Part shown: positions 1-8,410 of the stretch, in pieces | Layout of the letters: every line of letters starts with the position of its first letter | How positions within the stretch are numbered: position 1 is the stretch's first letter | Source of the DNA: DATADW01 sp963733905 | GTDB taxonomy: Bacteria > Actinomycetota > Acidimicrobiia > Spongiisociales > DATADW01 | Assembly (NCBI GenBank): GCA_963733905.1 | Contig: CAVTEU010000006.1 | Location: forward strand, 186,001-250,000 | Reading direction: 5' to 3' | DNA: 64,000 nucleotides | Notes under the pieces: model-generated | What the model saw: the letters and a program-made list of their open reading frames with translations, nothing else | Databases searched by the model: none | Told to the model about the DNA's origin: nothing | Translations under genes and position numbers: made by a program

Positions 1-374
1 AGCCGACCGAGCACGACGTGTCCGAGGCGCTGACCGTTGTGGGGGAGGTGGAGGGCCGCCACGCCGTGATAGTCGATGACATCATCGGCACCGCCGGGAC
101 CGTGGCCAACGCCGCCGAGCTGCTCAGGGCCAAGGGGGCGCTGAGCGTCTCGGTTGCCGCCACCCACGGCGTGTTGTCGCCGCCATCGATCGACCGGCTC
201 AAGAATGCCCCGATCGACGAGGTGGTGTTGACCAACACGCTCCCCCTGCCCGAGGCCGCCACCGAGCTGGACAACATCACCGTCCTCTCGGTGGCTCCCA
301 TCGTCGCCGAGGCCCTCGAAGCCATATTCATGGAAAGCTCGGTGAGCGAGATCTTTCTCGGGGAGAACTTGTAG
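1..374 (+). CDS. prs: Ribose-phosphate pyrophosphokinase, C-terminal part (gene cut by window start)
   Basis: Makes PRPP from ribose 5-phosphate and ATP, for nucleotide, His and Trp synthesis. The reading frame is already open at base 3, so the N-terminal two thirds lie outside the window. Visible is the family's end of the catalytic domain: VVGEVEGRHAVIVDD, then the PRPP/ribose-phosphate loop DDIIGTAGT, then the conserved LTNTLPLP stretch and the SVAPIVAEAI-type terminal helix. The loop usually reads DDIIDTAGT or DDMIDTGGT; here the third Asp is Gly, either a true variant or a base error. A hairpin begins within its stop codon. Confidence 0.93.
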   Translation, partial: PTEHDVSEALTVVGEVEGRHAVIVDDIIGTAGTVANAAELLRAKGALSVSVAATHGVLSPPSIDRLKNAPIDEVVLTNTLPLPEAATELDNITVLSVAPIVAEALEAIFMESSVSEIFLGENL

Positions 375-393
375 CGGTGGCATAGCCGCCGCT
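373..393 (+). terminator. Hairpin at the prs stop codon, candidate terminator
   Basis: AGCGGTGGC (373-381), a 3-base loop and GCCGCCGCT (385-393) form a 9-bp stem with one G-U pair, starting inside the prs stop codon. No T run follows, as is common in high-GC actinobacteria, so termination may be weak or Rho-assisted. Confidence 0.45.
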
Positions 394-394
394 A

Positions 395-467
395 GACGGC
401 GGACGGAAGCCAATCCGACTGTCCCCCCAGGGGGAAGGGACCGCTGCGGAGCAGCGGGTAGGGGGCT
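395..467. repeat. Dispersed intergenic element: heptads plus GC-rich palindromic block (copy 1)
   Basis: Two heptads GACGGCG-GACGGAA (395-408) are followed by a block containing the stem CCGCTGC / GCAGCGG (441-447 and 451-457) flanked by C and G runs. In inverted orientation the block matches those at about 14460 and 30788, and the two heptads recur exactly at 60025. A CACCTAC-CACT unit (489-499) then lies just before the next start codon. Confidence 0.75.
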
Positions 468-508
468 GCGAACTCCCACGGTGCTAACCACCTACCACTG
501 AGAACTCC

Positions 509-913
509 ATGGACTCGATCATCCTGACGGTTCGAACAGGTCGGGAACCGGCCATGGTCGACGTCACGGCCGAGGTCGCCGGTTTCGTCGCCAACCGGGG
601 AGACGGCCTGCTCTCGGTGTTCGTGCCCCATGCCACCGCAGGTGTGGCCCTGATCGAGACCGGGTCAGGGACCGAGAGCGATCTGTTGGATGCGCTCGAC
701 AGGTTGCTACCCCGAGACCAACGGTGGCGGCACCGTCACGGCACCGAAGGCCATGGAGCCGACCACGTTCTTCCGGCGTTCGTCGGCCCGAGCATCACGA
801 TCCCGGTGATCACGGGCCGGTTGGCGCTGGGAACCTGGCAGTCGGTGGTGTTGGTCGACCTCAACCGGGACAACCCGGAGCGCTCGCTGCGGCTCAGCTT
901 TCTGCCGGGCTGA
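509..913 (+). CDS. YjbQ/UPF0047 family protein
   Basis: A 134-residue protein of the YjbQ family, whose members show secondary thiamine-phosphate synthase activity when tested; the physiological role is unsettled. Family hallmarks are visible: the HATAGVALIE box (about residues 47-56), the acidic stretch ESDLLDALDRLLP, the G-x-E-GHGADHVLPAFVG region with its conserved histidines, and LALGTWQSVVLVDLN near the C-terminus. Length is normal. The ATG at 509 has no clear Shine-Dalgarno and follows a repeat element. It converges on the LysM gene with a 20-base overlap of 3' ends. Confidence 0.88.
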   Translation: MDSIILTVRTGREPAMVDVTAEVAGFVANRGDGLLSVFVPHATAGVALIETGSGTESDLLDALDRLLPRDQRWRHRHGTEGHGADHVLPAFVGPSITIPVITGRLALGTWQSVVLVDLNRDNPERSLRLSFLPG

Positions 914-1781
914 CCGGCGGGAGCACGATCACCTCGCCCGGGTAGATCAGGTCGGGGTCACCCGAGCGGACCCGATTGCGGTTCGCTTCGATCACCGCAA
1001 CCCAATAATTGGCCACCTCTTGGTCGCTGAGCTCGCCCCGGCCGGTGACCTGCTCGAGGTGGCGCTCGGAGATGATCCACAGGTTGTCGCCGGGGACGAC
1101 GACATGCTCGATGGGAATCTCGACCCTTGCCTGCGCTGCTGCGGAGGCACCCACCCGGATGATGGCGCGCCGGGCAGCCGGCGCCAGTGGCGGGTTCCAT
1201 GACGCTCCGACGTCTCCCGCTGGGGTGGGCGAGTAGGCGACCTCGCCCGATTGGGGAAGAGGCACCGGTGGGGGTAGGGCAGGGTCGGAAGTCCCCGGTT
1301 GAGATACCCGTGTGATGTGCGGCGGTTGCGGCAACGGGGGGGCCAAGATCGGGTCCTCCGCCGTCTGGCTGGCCGATTTGGGCTCCACGGTGGGGATGGG
1401 GGCCATCACCGCCACCGCCGGTGTGGCGACGGTCATCACTGCGAGGCTCAGAGCCGCGGCCCGGTCTGCCAGACGGCGCACCATGGGGAGCGTGGCCCAC
1501 TCGACCGCCCGCACCAGACCGACCAAGCCAGCCAGCCGGCCCAAGGCGTAGAGAATGGTCGTGATCAGCAACCACCAAGCAAGGACTAGCGCCACCAATC
1601 GCAGCGTGGTGGCAATTGCGTCCTCCGGCGACACAGTCGCCAACCAACCGCCGAGATTCGACCAGTCGGGTGAGAACCCGGGGACGTTCCCCAGCCGGTG
1701 CAAGGCAACCACAGCCAATGCCTCAACCGCGATCACCCCGATGAGGCGCATTGCCGCTCCGGATCGCGACTGGGCGGTCAT
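894..1781 (-). CDS. Membrane-anchored LysM-domain protein
   Basis: Predicted cell-wall-binding membrane protein. Starting at the ATG at 1781 it has three hydrophobic segments (about residues 10-30, 55-80 and 115-135), then a long Pro-rich linker (about 140-215), then a LysM-like module with the IEHVVVPGDNLWIISERHL start and YPGEVIVLPP end. LysM binds N-acetylglucosamine glycans such as peptidoglycan. The frame is open 60 bases further upstream, but that would overlap the divergent gene at 1811, so the inner ATG is preferred. The enzymatic role, if any, is unknown; the gene may act in envelope assembly. Confidence 0.75.
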   Translation of the reverse strand: MTAQSRSGAAMRLIGVIAVEALAVVALHRLGNVPGFSPDWSNLGGWLATVSPEDAIATTLRLVALVLAWWLLITTILYALGRLAGLVGLVRAVEWATLPMVRRLADRAAALSLAVMTVATPAVAVMAPIPTVEPKSASQTAEDPILAPPLPQPPHITRVSQPGTSDPALPPPVPLPQSGEVAYSPTPAGDVGASWNPPLAPAARRAIIRVGASAAAQARVEIPIEHVVVPGDNLWIISERHLEQVTGRGELSDQEVANYWVAVIEANRNRVRSGDPDLIYPGEVIVLPPVSPAES

Positions 1782-1810
1782 GCGCGGGAGCCTAGCGTGG
1801 AGGCACGCTG

Positions 1811-2131
1811 ATGACAACTGAACGTCGTGGAACAACGCCATACAACATCGATACTGGCCAGATCGACAGCGTTACCATCCTGGCCCAACGCAAAGGAGCC
1901 AGGGTGCTAGCGAGGATCGGCGTAGCCGACACCGACAGGGTCATCGAGATCGACATCGACGATCACGAGGCCTTTGTCACCGAGATAGAAGAGGCGTTCG
2001 CCACCGGCAAGCTGATGTTCTGGATCACCGATGTCAGGGGCCGACGGGTTGGCTTGCCGCTGGCGCGCATCGGGTTCGTCGATGTGGAGACCGCCGGGGA
2101 GAGATCTGTGGGGTTCTCTCCGGGCGGCTGA
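1811..2131 (+). CDS. DUF3107-like small protein
   Basis: A 106-residue protein. From about residue 33 it follows the DUF3107 pattern of small actinobacterial proteins: an ARIGVADTDRVIEIDI strand, a helix (EIEEAFATGK), then TDVRGRRVGLPLARIGFVDVE and a terminal RSVGF. DUF3107 proteins are about 75 residues long, so there is an N-terminal extension here, or the true start is downstream. Function is unknown in the family. It is divergent from the LysM gene (29-base gap) and its stop abuts the convergent whiB gene. Confidence 0.6.
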   Translation: MTTERRGTTPYNIDTGQIDSVTILAQRKGARVLARIGVADTDRVIEIDIDDHEAFVTEIEEAFATGKLMFWITDVRGRRVGLPLARIGFVDVETAGERSVGFSPGG

Positions 2132-2416
2132 TCAGCTGGCGCGGCGGCGGCGCTCGGCCAACCAGCGCTTGCGGAGGCGGCGCCTCTCGTCTTCGGCATA
2201 ACCACCCCACACGCCGCTCTCCTGGTTGGTCTCGAGGGCGTAGAGCAGGCAGGCGTCTTTGACGACACACTCGCTGCAGATGGCCTTGGCGGCAACGATC
2301 TGATCGATGGCCGGTCCCGTGGTGCCGATCGGGAAGAAGAGGGTGGGCTCGGAATCACGGCAAGCGGCGACCTCTCGCCATTCGGTCAACAGTGTGTCTG
2401 AGGTGAGGGTTAACAC
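2132..2416 (-). CDS. whiB: WhiB-family iron-sulfur transcription factor
   Basis: A 94-residue Wbl protein. Four cysteines ligate a 4Fe-4S cluster: one in EVAACRDSEPTLFF, then ICSECVVKDAC supplying C-x2-C-x5-C. The GVWGG turn and a basic C-terminal tail (ERRRLRKRWLAERRRR) for DNA binding follow. I chose the GTG at 2416 because AGGAG precedes it at good spacing; the open frame extends upstream but crosses the promoter and operator. Wbl proteins occur only in actinobacteria and their phages. A perfect CRP-type palindrome lies 26 bases upstream of the start, recalling cAMP/CRP control of mycobacterial whiB1. Confidence 0.95.
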   Translation of the reverse strand: MLTLTSDTLLTEWREVAACRDSEPTLFFPIGTTGPAIDQIVAAKAICSECVVKDACLLYALETNQESGVWGGYAEDERRRLRKRWLAERRRRAS

Positions 2417-2441
2417 GGGGGTGGACTCCTGGAAGGGATGA

Positions 2442-2459
2442 TTGTGAGAGATTTCACAA
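2442..2459. promoter_or_regulatory. CRP-type operator upstream of whiB
   Basis: TTGTGA-GAGATT-TCACAA is a perfect 6+6 inverted repeat containing the CRP/FNR core TGTGA-N6-TCACA. It lies between the predicted whiB promoter (2503-2531) and the whiB start (2416). Its only other exact-core copy that I see in the window is at the atp promoter (46105-46122). Confidence 0.8.
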
Positions 2460-2502
2460 GCCGGGGCGAAAGAAAACGCCTGGCCGTATCTTCGTGACCG
2501 GT

Positions 2503-2531
2503 ACCCTACCGGTGCCCCTGGTGAGTCGCAA
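2503..2531 (-). promoter_or_regulatory. Candidate whiB promoter
   Basis: On the minus strand, TTGCGA (2531-2526) and TAGGGT (2508-2503) are separated by 17 bases, a good fit to a sigma-A-type -35/-10 pair. The start point would be near 2496, placing the CRP-type site inside the leader, about 40-55 bases downstream. Confidence 0.5.
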
Positions 2532-2564
2532 GGGGTTCTTTTTGACATCAGCCAAGAGGTCACC

Positions 2565-3275
2565 GTGCCGGTACCACTGATAATCGGTCACCGCGGGCTC
2601 CCACTGGAGTACCCGGACAACACACTCGATGGGATCGTTGCGGCCGCTTCCGTATGCGACATGGTCGAAGTCGATGTGCGACGGAGCGCCGATGGTGTCC
2701 TGCTGCTCAGCCACGATCCGGTGATGGGGGGCATGGTGATTGCCGATACCCCTTGGGAGGTGCTGCGCGACACGGACCTCGGTAGCGGGAAGAACCCGCC
2801 CGACCTGGAGTCCGTCCTCGCGGCGTGCCCGGTGCCGCTCAACTTGGAGATCAAGCACCATCCATGGGAGCCGGGGTTCGACAACACGTACCAGTTCCCC
2901 ATCGATGTGGCCGAGCGCGCCCGCCCCGGTGACCTCATCACCTCGTTCCACCTCGGGACCGTTGCCGCGGTCCACGGCGCAATGCCCGAGATACGCACCG
3001 GGTTGATCGTCCCCGAGCAGGCGGTCCTCGGCTCGGCAATCGAGGATGCTGTTAGCGAGGGCCATCCGGTGGTTGGAGCGCACTGGTCGCTGCTGCTCGA
3101 CGACGCGGAGGCGAAGGTCCTCGAGGCTCACGAGTCAGGGATCGAGTTGGTGGCGTGGACAGTTGACGACCCTCACCTCGCCGCGGTTCTGGCTGCGGCG
3201 GGCGTCAGCGGGATCGTCAGCAACGACCCAGTGGCCTTGGTGGCCCACTTGGGCGAGGCGGCAGGACGTGGCTGA
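2565..3275 (+). CDS. Glycerophosphodiester phosphodiesterase family protein
   Basis: Hydrolyses glycerophosphodiesters to glycerol 3-phosphate and an alcohol; TIM-barrel fold, metal dependent. Motifs: IIGHRGLPLEYPDNT at the N-terminus (catalytic His and Arg), VEVDVRR (metal-binding acids), LSHDPV (second catalytic His), LEIKHH and the final AWTVDDP...GIVSNDP. No signal peptide, so probably cytosolic. It starts at GTG 2565, and its stop overlaps the next gene's GTG by 8 bases, suggesting translational coupling. Length (236 residues) is normal for short bacterial GDPDs. Confidence 0.93.
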   Translation: MPVPLIIGHRGLPLEYPDNTLDGIVAAASVCDMVEVDVRRSADGVLLLSHDPVMGGMVIADTPWEVLRDTDLGSGKNPPDLESVLAACPVPLNLEIKHHPWEPGFDNTYQFPIDVAERARPGDLITSFHLGTVAAVHGAMPEIRTGLIVPEQAVLGSAIEDAVSEGHPVVGAHWSLLLDDAEAKVLEAHESGIELVAWTVDDPHLAAVLAAAGVSGIVSNDPVALVAHLGEAAGRG

Positions 3276-3771
3276 CAGAGAATCGATCAAGGAGCAACTC
3301 GCCGCCGAGCTGCGCGACGCGATGCGGACACAGGATCGCGACCGCCGCGACGTGATCCGCCAGATCGAGACCGAGGTTGCAGTGGCGCGCTCCGAGCCCG
3401 GGTTCAGCGGCGAGGTAGACGATGCCCTTTATCGCCGCGTCATGGGCTCGTACGTGAAGAAGATGGACAAGGCACGAGGCGAGTACCTGGCGGCGGGGGA
3501 GCGTGGCGAGGCCATGGCGGCCAAGCTGGGCTACGAGGTGAACTATCTGAGCCAATGGCTTCCCACTCATCTTGGCGAGGAAGAGACGCTTCGCTTGGTC
3601 GAGGAGAAGGTGGCCGCCATAGGGGCCACCGACCCCAAGCAGGCGGGCCAGGTGATCGGACAACTCATGCGGGACCGGGGTGACGAATTGGACGGCGCAC
3701 TGGTCAACCGACTGGTCCGCCAAGTGCTTGCCGGCGCCGACCCCTCCAGCCCGCCCGACGGCGGCAGTTGA
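3268..3771 (+). CDS. GatB/YqeY domain protein
   Basis: A 167-residue stand-alone YqeY-type protein, homologous to the tail domain of GatB (tRNA amidotransferase), thought to bind tRNA; its role outside GatB is not established. Visible features: an N-terminal helix with the AMRTQDRDRRDVIRQI pattern, a central helical bundle, LSQWLPTHLGEEE, and the C-terminal KQAGQVIGQLMRDRGDELDGALVNRLVRQVL helix pair typical of YqeY. The GTG start overlaps the GDPD stop, and its stop overlaps the ligase start region, so the three genes form one tight transcription unit. Confidence 0.9.
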   Translation: MADRESIKEQLAAELRDAMRTQDRDRRDVIRQIETEVAVARSEPGFSGEVDDALYRRVMGSYVKKMDKARGEYLAAGERGEAMAAKLGYEVNYLSQWLPTHLGEEETLRLVEEKVAAIGATDPKQAGQVIGQLMRDRGDELDGALVNRLVRQVLAGADPSSPPDGGS

Positions 3772-4729
3772 CCCTTCCCAGATATGAGCCGATGCTCGCC
3801 AGCCCGTGGCCGGCGGCATTCACCCACCCCGATTGGCTCTTCGAGGTGAAGTGGGACGGGGTCAGGGCCCTGTGGTGCTGGGACGGCGAAGCGGTGTCGG
3901 TGCGCAGCAGGAGGGGCCGCCAGGTGCTCCCGACCTACCCGGAGCTGTCCGGGTTCCGACCCACCCAGCCGCTAGTCCTCGATGGAGAGATCGTGGTGCT
4001 CGACGACCGGGGCCACCCCTCGTTTCAGATGCTGCAGTCCAGGATGAATCTGACCGATGGAAGGCGGGCTTCTATCGGGATGCCGGTCAGCTACATGGTC
4101 TTTGACCTGCTCCATGCCGGCGAGAACCTCACCGGGCTGTCGCTCGAGCAGCGTCGGAACCGGTTGGCTGACGTCGTCCTCCCCGCCCAGATGGTGGTCT
4201 CCTCCCAGGTCGAAGCCGCAGGCGAGGCCTTGTACGAGGCGGTTGCGGCCGAGGGCTTGGAAGGGATCGTGGCGAAACGGCGCGATTCTGTGTACCGGAG
4301 CGGGATCCGGTCACCCGACTGGCGCAAGGTTGCCCTGATGCGCCGACTATCGGCGGTGATCGGTGGCTTCACCCGGGGGAGAACGCCCGACGCAACAGCT
4401 TCGGTGCGCTGCTGGTTGGGCTGTGGGACGGACCCGCGCTGCGCTGGGTGGGGGCGGTGGGGAGCGGGTTCGATGACCGGACGCTGGCGATGCTCCTATC
4501 CCGGCTCGAGGGATTGGAACAAGCGGACACCCCGTTTCACCCCGACCAGATGATCCCGGCCGGGTCGCGCTGGGTTCAGCCGGTGATGGTGGCCGAGGTC
4601 GACTACAAGCAGTGGACCGCTGGGCCGAGGCTGAGGGCGCCGGTGTTCAAAGGGATTTCGACCACGCCATCCGAAGATTCCACCTGGGAGGCGGCCGGGC
4701 CTGGAGCGGCCGTGATCACCAACTCATAG
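3768..4729 (+). CDS. ATP-dependent DNA ligase (LigD ligase-domain type), frameshifted
   Basis: Seals nicks using ATP; probably the NHEJ ligase working with the Ku protein encoded 5 kb downstream. Motif I is EVKWDGVR (adenylated Lys near residue 29), followed by LDGEIVVLDD (motif III), MVFDLLHAG, EGIVAKRRDSVYRSG (motif IV) and DWRKVALM (motif V). The OB-fold half (GALLVGLWDG onwards, ending SWRW-like VDYKQWT...LRAPVFKG) is in another frame; restoring one G in the run at 4375-4379 joins them. No polymerase or nuclease domain is present, unlike full LigD. The 3' end overlaps the convergent panB by 14 bases. Confidence 0.88.
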
Positions 4730-5603
4730 GCCAGTCGGGGTCGAGGTCGAGCTTGCGGGTCGGCTCTCCGAGGAGCAGAGCTGACACCTCATCGCTCATG
4801 TGGTAGCTCTCGTCGTCATTGGGGAACTCACCTGCCTGAACATCGGCGGCGTAGGAACGCAACGCCTCGATAGCGATTCCCCCAAGATCGGCGTATTGCC
4901 GCACGAATTTCGGTGCGTGACCGAAGCTGAGACCGAGGGCGTCGTGCCATACCAGGACCTGCCCGTCGCAGCCCGCCCCGGCGCCGATCCCGATGGTGGG
5001 CACCGGTATCTCCTTGGTGATGATGGAGGCGAGCACATCGGGCACACCCTCGAGGACGAGGGCGAAGATCCCGGCGTCAGCCAGGGCGCGGGCATCGTCG
5101 ATCAGTTCCCTGGCCTGCTCCACCGCTCTGCCCTGGACCTTGAAACCGCCCATGGCGTGGACCGACTGCGGGGTAAGGCCGATGTGTCCCATGACGGGGA
5201 TCTCGGCGTCGAGGATGGCGCGGATCATGGGGAGCCGCTTGCGGCCGCCCTCCAGTTTGACGGCCTCGGCGCCCCCCTCCCTGACCAGCCGGCCTGCGTT
5301 GCGGACGGTCTCCTCGACCGAGATGTGGTAGCTCATCCAGGGAAGGTCGCCGACCACCAAGCATTTGGGCTCGGCACGTGACACCGCCGCCGTGTGTTGC
5401 ACCATGATGTCGAGGTCGACCAGCAGGGTCTCGTCATAGCCATGTACCACGTTGGCCAGCGAGTCGCCCACCAGGATGATGTCGATCCCCGCCTCCGAGG
5501 CGATCAGCGCCGAGGGATGGTCGTAGGCGGTGATCATCACCAATTTCGGCCCACCCTTCCGGGCGAGCACCGCCGGTGAGGTCATCTTGGCGCGGTCGGC
5601 CAT
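4716..5603 (-). CDS. panB: 3-methyl-2-oxobutanoate hydroxymethyltransferase (ketopantoate hydroxymethyltransferase)
   Basis: First committed step of pantothenate/CoA synthesis: adds a hydroxymethyl group from methylene-THF to alpha-ketoisovalerate; cytosolic TIM-barrel decamer. Signatures: MITAYDHPSALIASEAGID, VGDSLANVVHGYDETL (metal-binding Asp), VVGDLPWMSY, AVKLEGG (metal-binding Glu), GHIGLTPQSVHAMGGFKVQG, FALVLEGVP (catalytic Glu) and TIGIGAGAGCDGQVLVWHD. Length is normal (295 residues including a C-terminal extension) with no frameshift. panC and panD are not nearby. Confidence 0.97.
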   Translation of the reverse strand: MADRAKMTSPAVLARKGGPKLVMITAYDHPSALIASEAGIDIILVGDSLANVVHGYDETLLVDLDIMVQHTAAVSRAEPKCLVVGDLPWMSYHISVEETVRNAGRLVREGGAEAVKLEGGRKRLPMIRAILDAEIPVMGHIGLTPQSVHAMGGFKVQGRAVEQARELIDDARALADAGIFALVLEGVPDVLASIITKEIPVPTIGIGAGAGCDGQVLVWHDALGLSFGHAPKFVRQYADLGGIAIEALRSYAADVQAGEFPNDDESYHMSDEVSALLLGEPTRKLDLDPDWPMSW

Positions 5604-5847
5604 CGGAACGCTCCTCTCTCCCCACCACGGACGGTTGGGGGAATCTCGAGCCTGAATGTCCTCGTTGCTGGGAACCTCGGCCGCCGCATCGGTCGCCCGT
5701 GCCCACGACGATGCTAACGGTCCTGGTAGGTCATGCTTTGGCAGCGGAAACGAACCACCGATGCCGGCGGCAAATCACGAACTGACCTCCGTATTCTCGG
5801 CGGCGGCCGCGAGCAGCGGCCGACGGGGGCACGCCTGGAGGTGAGAC

Positions 5848-7034
5848 GTGGACACGCACGACGGATCCAGCACGGTCGATCGCCGCGGTTTCCTCGGAAT
5901 GGCGGCGAAGGGGGCATTCGGCGCCACAGCCATCGGACTGCTCGCCTGCCAGAACCAGGCAGCGCCCGGTGCGGATGGCACCTCCACCGAGTTGACCGAG
6001 GCGGCTGCGGGTGACGAGTCGCTTCCCGAAATCGAGTGGGAAATGCCGACCAGTTGGCCGGCGGCGCTCGACACGATCTACGGCGGCGCCACCACTTTCG
6101 CCGACCGGGTCAACTCGCTCAGCGGGGGACGGTTCGTGGTCACCGCCAGGGAAGGTGGTGAGATCGCCCCACCGCTCGAGGTGCTCCAGACGGTCCAGAG
6201 CGGCGGTGCCCAAGCGGGCCACACCGCCTCCTACTACTACACCGGCCTGAGCCCGGTTACCGCCTTCGGCACAGCCCTGCCGTTCGGGCTCAACGACCGC
6301 CAGCAGAACGCTTGGTTGTACTTCGGCGGCGGGCTCGAGATGCTCCAGGAGTTCTACGCATCCGAGTTCAACGTCATCCAGTTCCCCGCAGGCAACACCG
6401 GTACCCAAATGGGCGGCTGGTTCAACAGCGAGATCGGCGGCGTCAGCGACCTGAGCGGTCTCCGGATGAGGATCCCTGGGCAGGGCGGCGCCGTGATGGA
6501 GCGGCTCGGGGTATCAGTCCAGGTCCTACCCGGGGCTGAGATCTTCCAGGCGCTCCAGACCGGGGCGGTGGACGCGGCCGAGTGGGTCGGCCCATACGAC
6601 GATCCAAGCTCGACTTCCAATCGGTGGCGCAGTTCTACTACTACCCGGGATGGTGGGAGCCGGGGCCGACGCTCGAGGTGCAGATCGCACTCGACCAGTG
6701 GAACGAGCTTCCTAGCCTGTACCAGGACATAGTCCGTACCGCCGCCTACGAGGCGAACGTGACGATGATGGCCCGCTACGACGCCCAGAACCCGGCGGCG
6801 TTCGCCGAAATCCTCGACAACTCCGAAGTCACCGTCCTCCCCTTCCCCGATGACGTGATGGAGGCGGCGCAGACTGAAGCCTTCGCGTTATACGACGAGA
6901 CGGCTGCCGCTGACCCGGCTTACGGCGAGATCCTCACCGAGTGGACCACCTTCCGTGACCAGATCAACACCTGGTTCGGGGTGGCGGAGCGGGCGATGAT
7001 CGACTTCGTGGCCCCGGCGCCCGGAGCGAGCTAG
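5848..7034 (+). CDS. dctP: TRAP transporter substrate-binding protein DctP, Tat lipoprotein, frameshifted
   Basis: Extracytoplasmic solute receptor of a tripartite (TRAP) transporter. The N-terminus carries a twin-arginine motif (DRRGFLGMAA, residues 11-20) and a lipobox ending LLAC near residue 34, so it is probably exported folded by Tat and lipid-anchored. DctP signatures: GGxFVVTAREGGEIAPPLEVLQTVQSG, LSGLRMRIPGQGG, and ALQTGAVDAAEWVGPYDD joined to FYYYPGWWEPG, a pattern seen in mannitol/chloroaromatic-type TRAP receptors. The frame breaks near 6604 (one base missing in CCAAG). GTG start with GGAGG upstream. It converges on dctM with a 2-base gap. Confidence 0.9.
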
Positions 7035-7036
7035 CC

Positions 7037-8379
7037 CTAGGAGAGCCCGCTCACCTCGACCAGCCAGGTGACGGTCCGTGGCGCCAGGATCACGATGACC
7101 AGCGCCACCACTTGGAGCGCCATGAACGGCAGCGCGCCTCGGTGGATGTCGGCGGTGCGCACCTCCTTGGGGGCCACGCTCTGCAGGTAAAAGAGCGAGA
7201 ACCCGACGGGGGCGAAATGAAGGCGATGTTGAGGTTCACCGCCATCATCACGCTGAACCAGGTGAGGTCCACTCCGAGTGCCAGCGCCGCCGGGACGAAT
7301 AGCGGCAGCACGATGAAGCTGATCTCGAGGAATTCGAGGTTGATCCCGAGCAGGAACACGATGATGTTGGCGGCGATGATGAAGCCCCAGAAACCGCCCG
7401 GGATGCTGGTGAGCCACTCGGTGATCAGGCTCTGACCTCCCAACCGGTCGAAAACGAGGGCGAATAGCGACGAGGCGAACAGGATCTGGAGGACGAGGGC
7501 GGTGATCCGGGCGGTGGACTTGGCTGCGTCCTTGACCACTTCCCAGGTGAGCCGGCGGTTGATGAGGGCGAGGAGCAGGGCCCCAACCGCCCCTACCGAT
7601 CCGGCTTCGGTCGGGGTGGCGATGCCGAAGAAAATGCTTCCCAGGACGGCGAAGATGAGCATCAGCGGAGGGATCACCGCGCCCAGCGACCTGCGGAAGA
7701 GCTCGCCCCCGGAGAGGTTCCGCTCCTCCTTGGGGAGCGCGGGGGCCACCCCCGGCTTGAGGTAGGCGAAGGCCACCGAGTAGATCGCATAGAGCCCGGC
7801 GAGGATCAGGCCGGGGATCAGGGCGCCTGCGAAGAGTTTTCCCACCGAGACGTTTGGCATCTGGCTGGAGATGACGATCAGCACGAGGCTGGGCGGAATC
7901 AACTGTGCCAGCGTCCCCGAAGCGGTGATGACCCCGGTGGCCAGCTTGTGGTCGTACCCGTAGCGAAGCATCGCCGGGAGCGAGAGCAGACCCATCATGA
8001 TCACGGTCGCCGCAACCACGCCGGTGGCGGCACCCAACATGGCACCCACCAAGACGACCGCCAGCGCGAGACCGCCCTTGAGCGGTCCCATCAGCAGCCC
8101 GACGGTGGTGATGAGCCGCTCCGCCAGCCCCGACTTCTCGAATACCGCTCCCATGAACACGAAGAAGGGCACCGCCAGGAGGACGAAGCTGCTCACCCCG
8201 TCGCCGAACCAGCGGTTGAACTGGAGATTGAGGTTTTGGATGGGGAAGATCCCAAGGAGCAGCCCGATTCCTCCAAAGACGACGGCCGTAGCGGCGAAGG
8301 AAAAGGCCACCGGGTACCCGATGAGGAGCAGCCCGAGGAACAGGACGAACATGATGATGGCGAGCCACTCCAGGGTCAT
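7037..8379 (-). CDS. dctM: TRAP transporter large permease DctM, frameshifted near 3' end
   Basis: Twelve-helix membrane subunit that drives cation-coupled uptake of the solute bound by DctP. Very hydrophobic throughout; typical elements include AVPFFVFMGAVFEKSGLAERL, ASGTLAQLIPPSLVLIVISSQ, FFGIATPTEAGSVGAVGALLLA and NLNIAFISPPVGFSLFYLQ. The last segment is out of frame, and one missing base in the G/C run at 7208-7212 explains it. About 447 residues, normal for DctM. Start ATG at 8379, 31 bases after dctQ, so dctQM form an operon transcribed towards dctP. Confidence 0.92.
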
Positions 8380-8410
8380 CGCCACCACCCTGTCGCGGTC
8401 GTGACCAGCC

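Noticed and set aside
2454..3131. A long minus-strand reading frame opposite the GDPD gene
   Set aside because: It mirrors the high-GC codon pattern of the plus-strand gene, has no domain, and the plus frame carries clear GDPD motifs.
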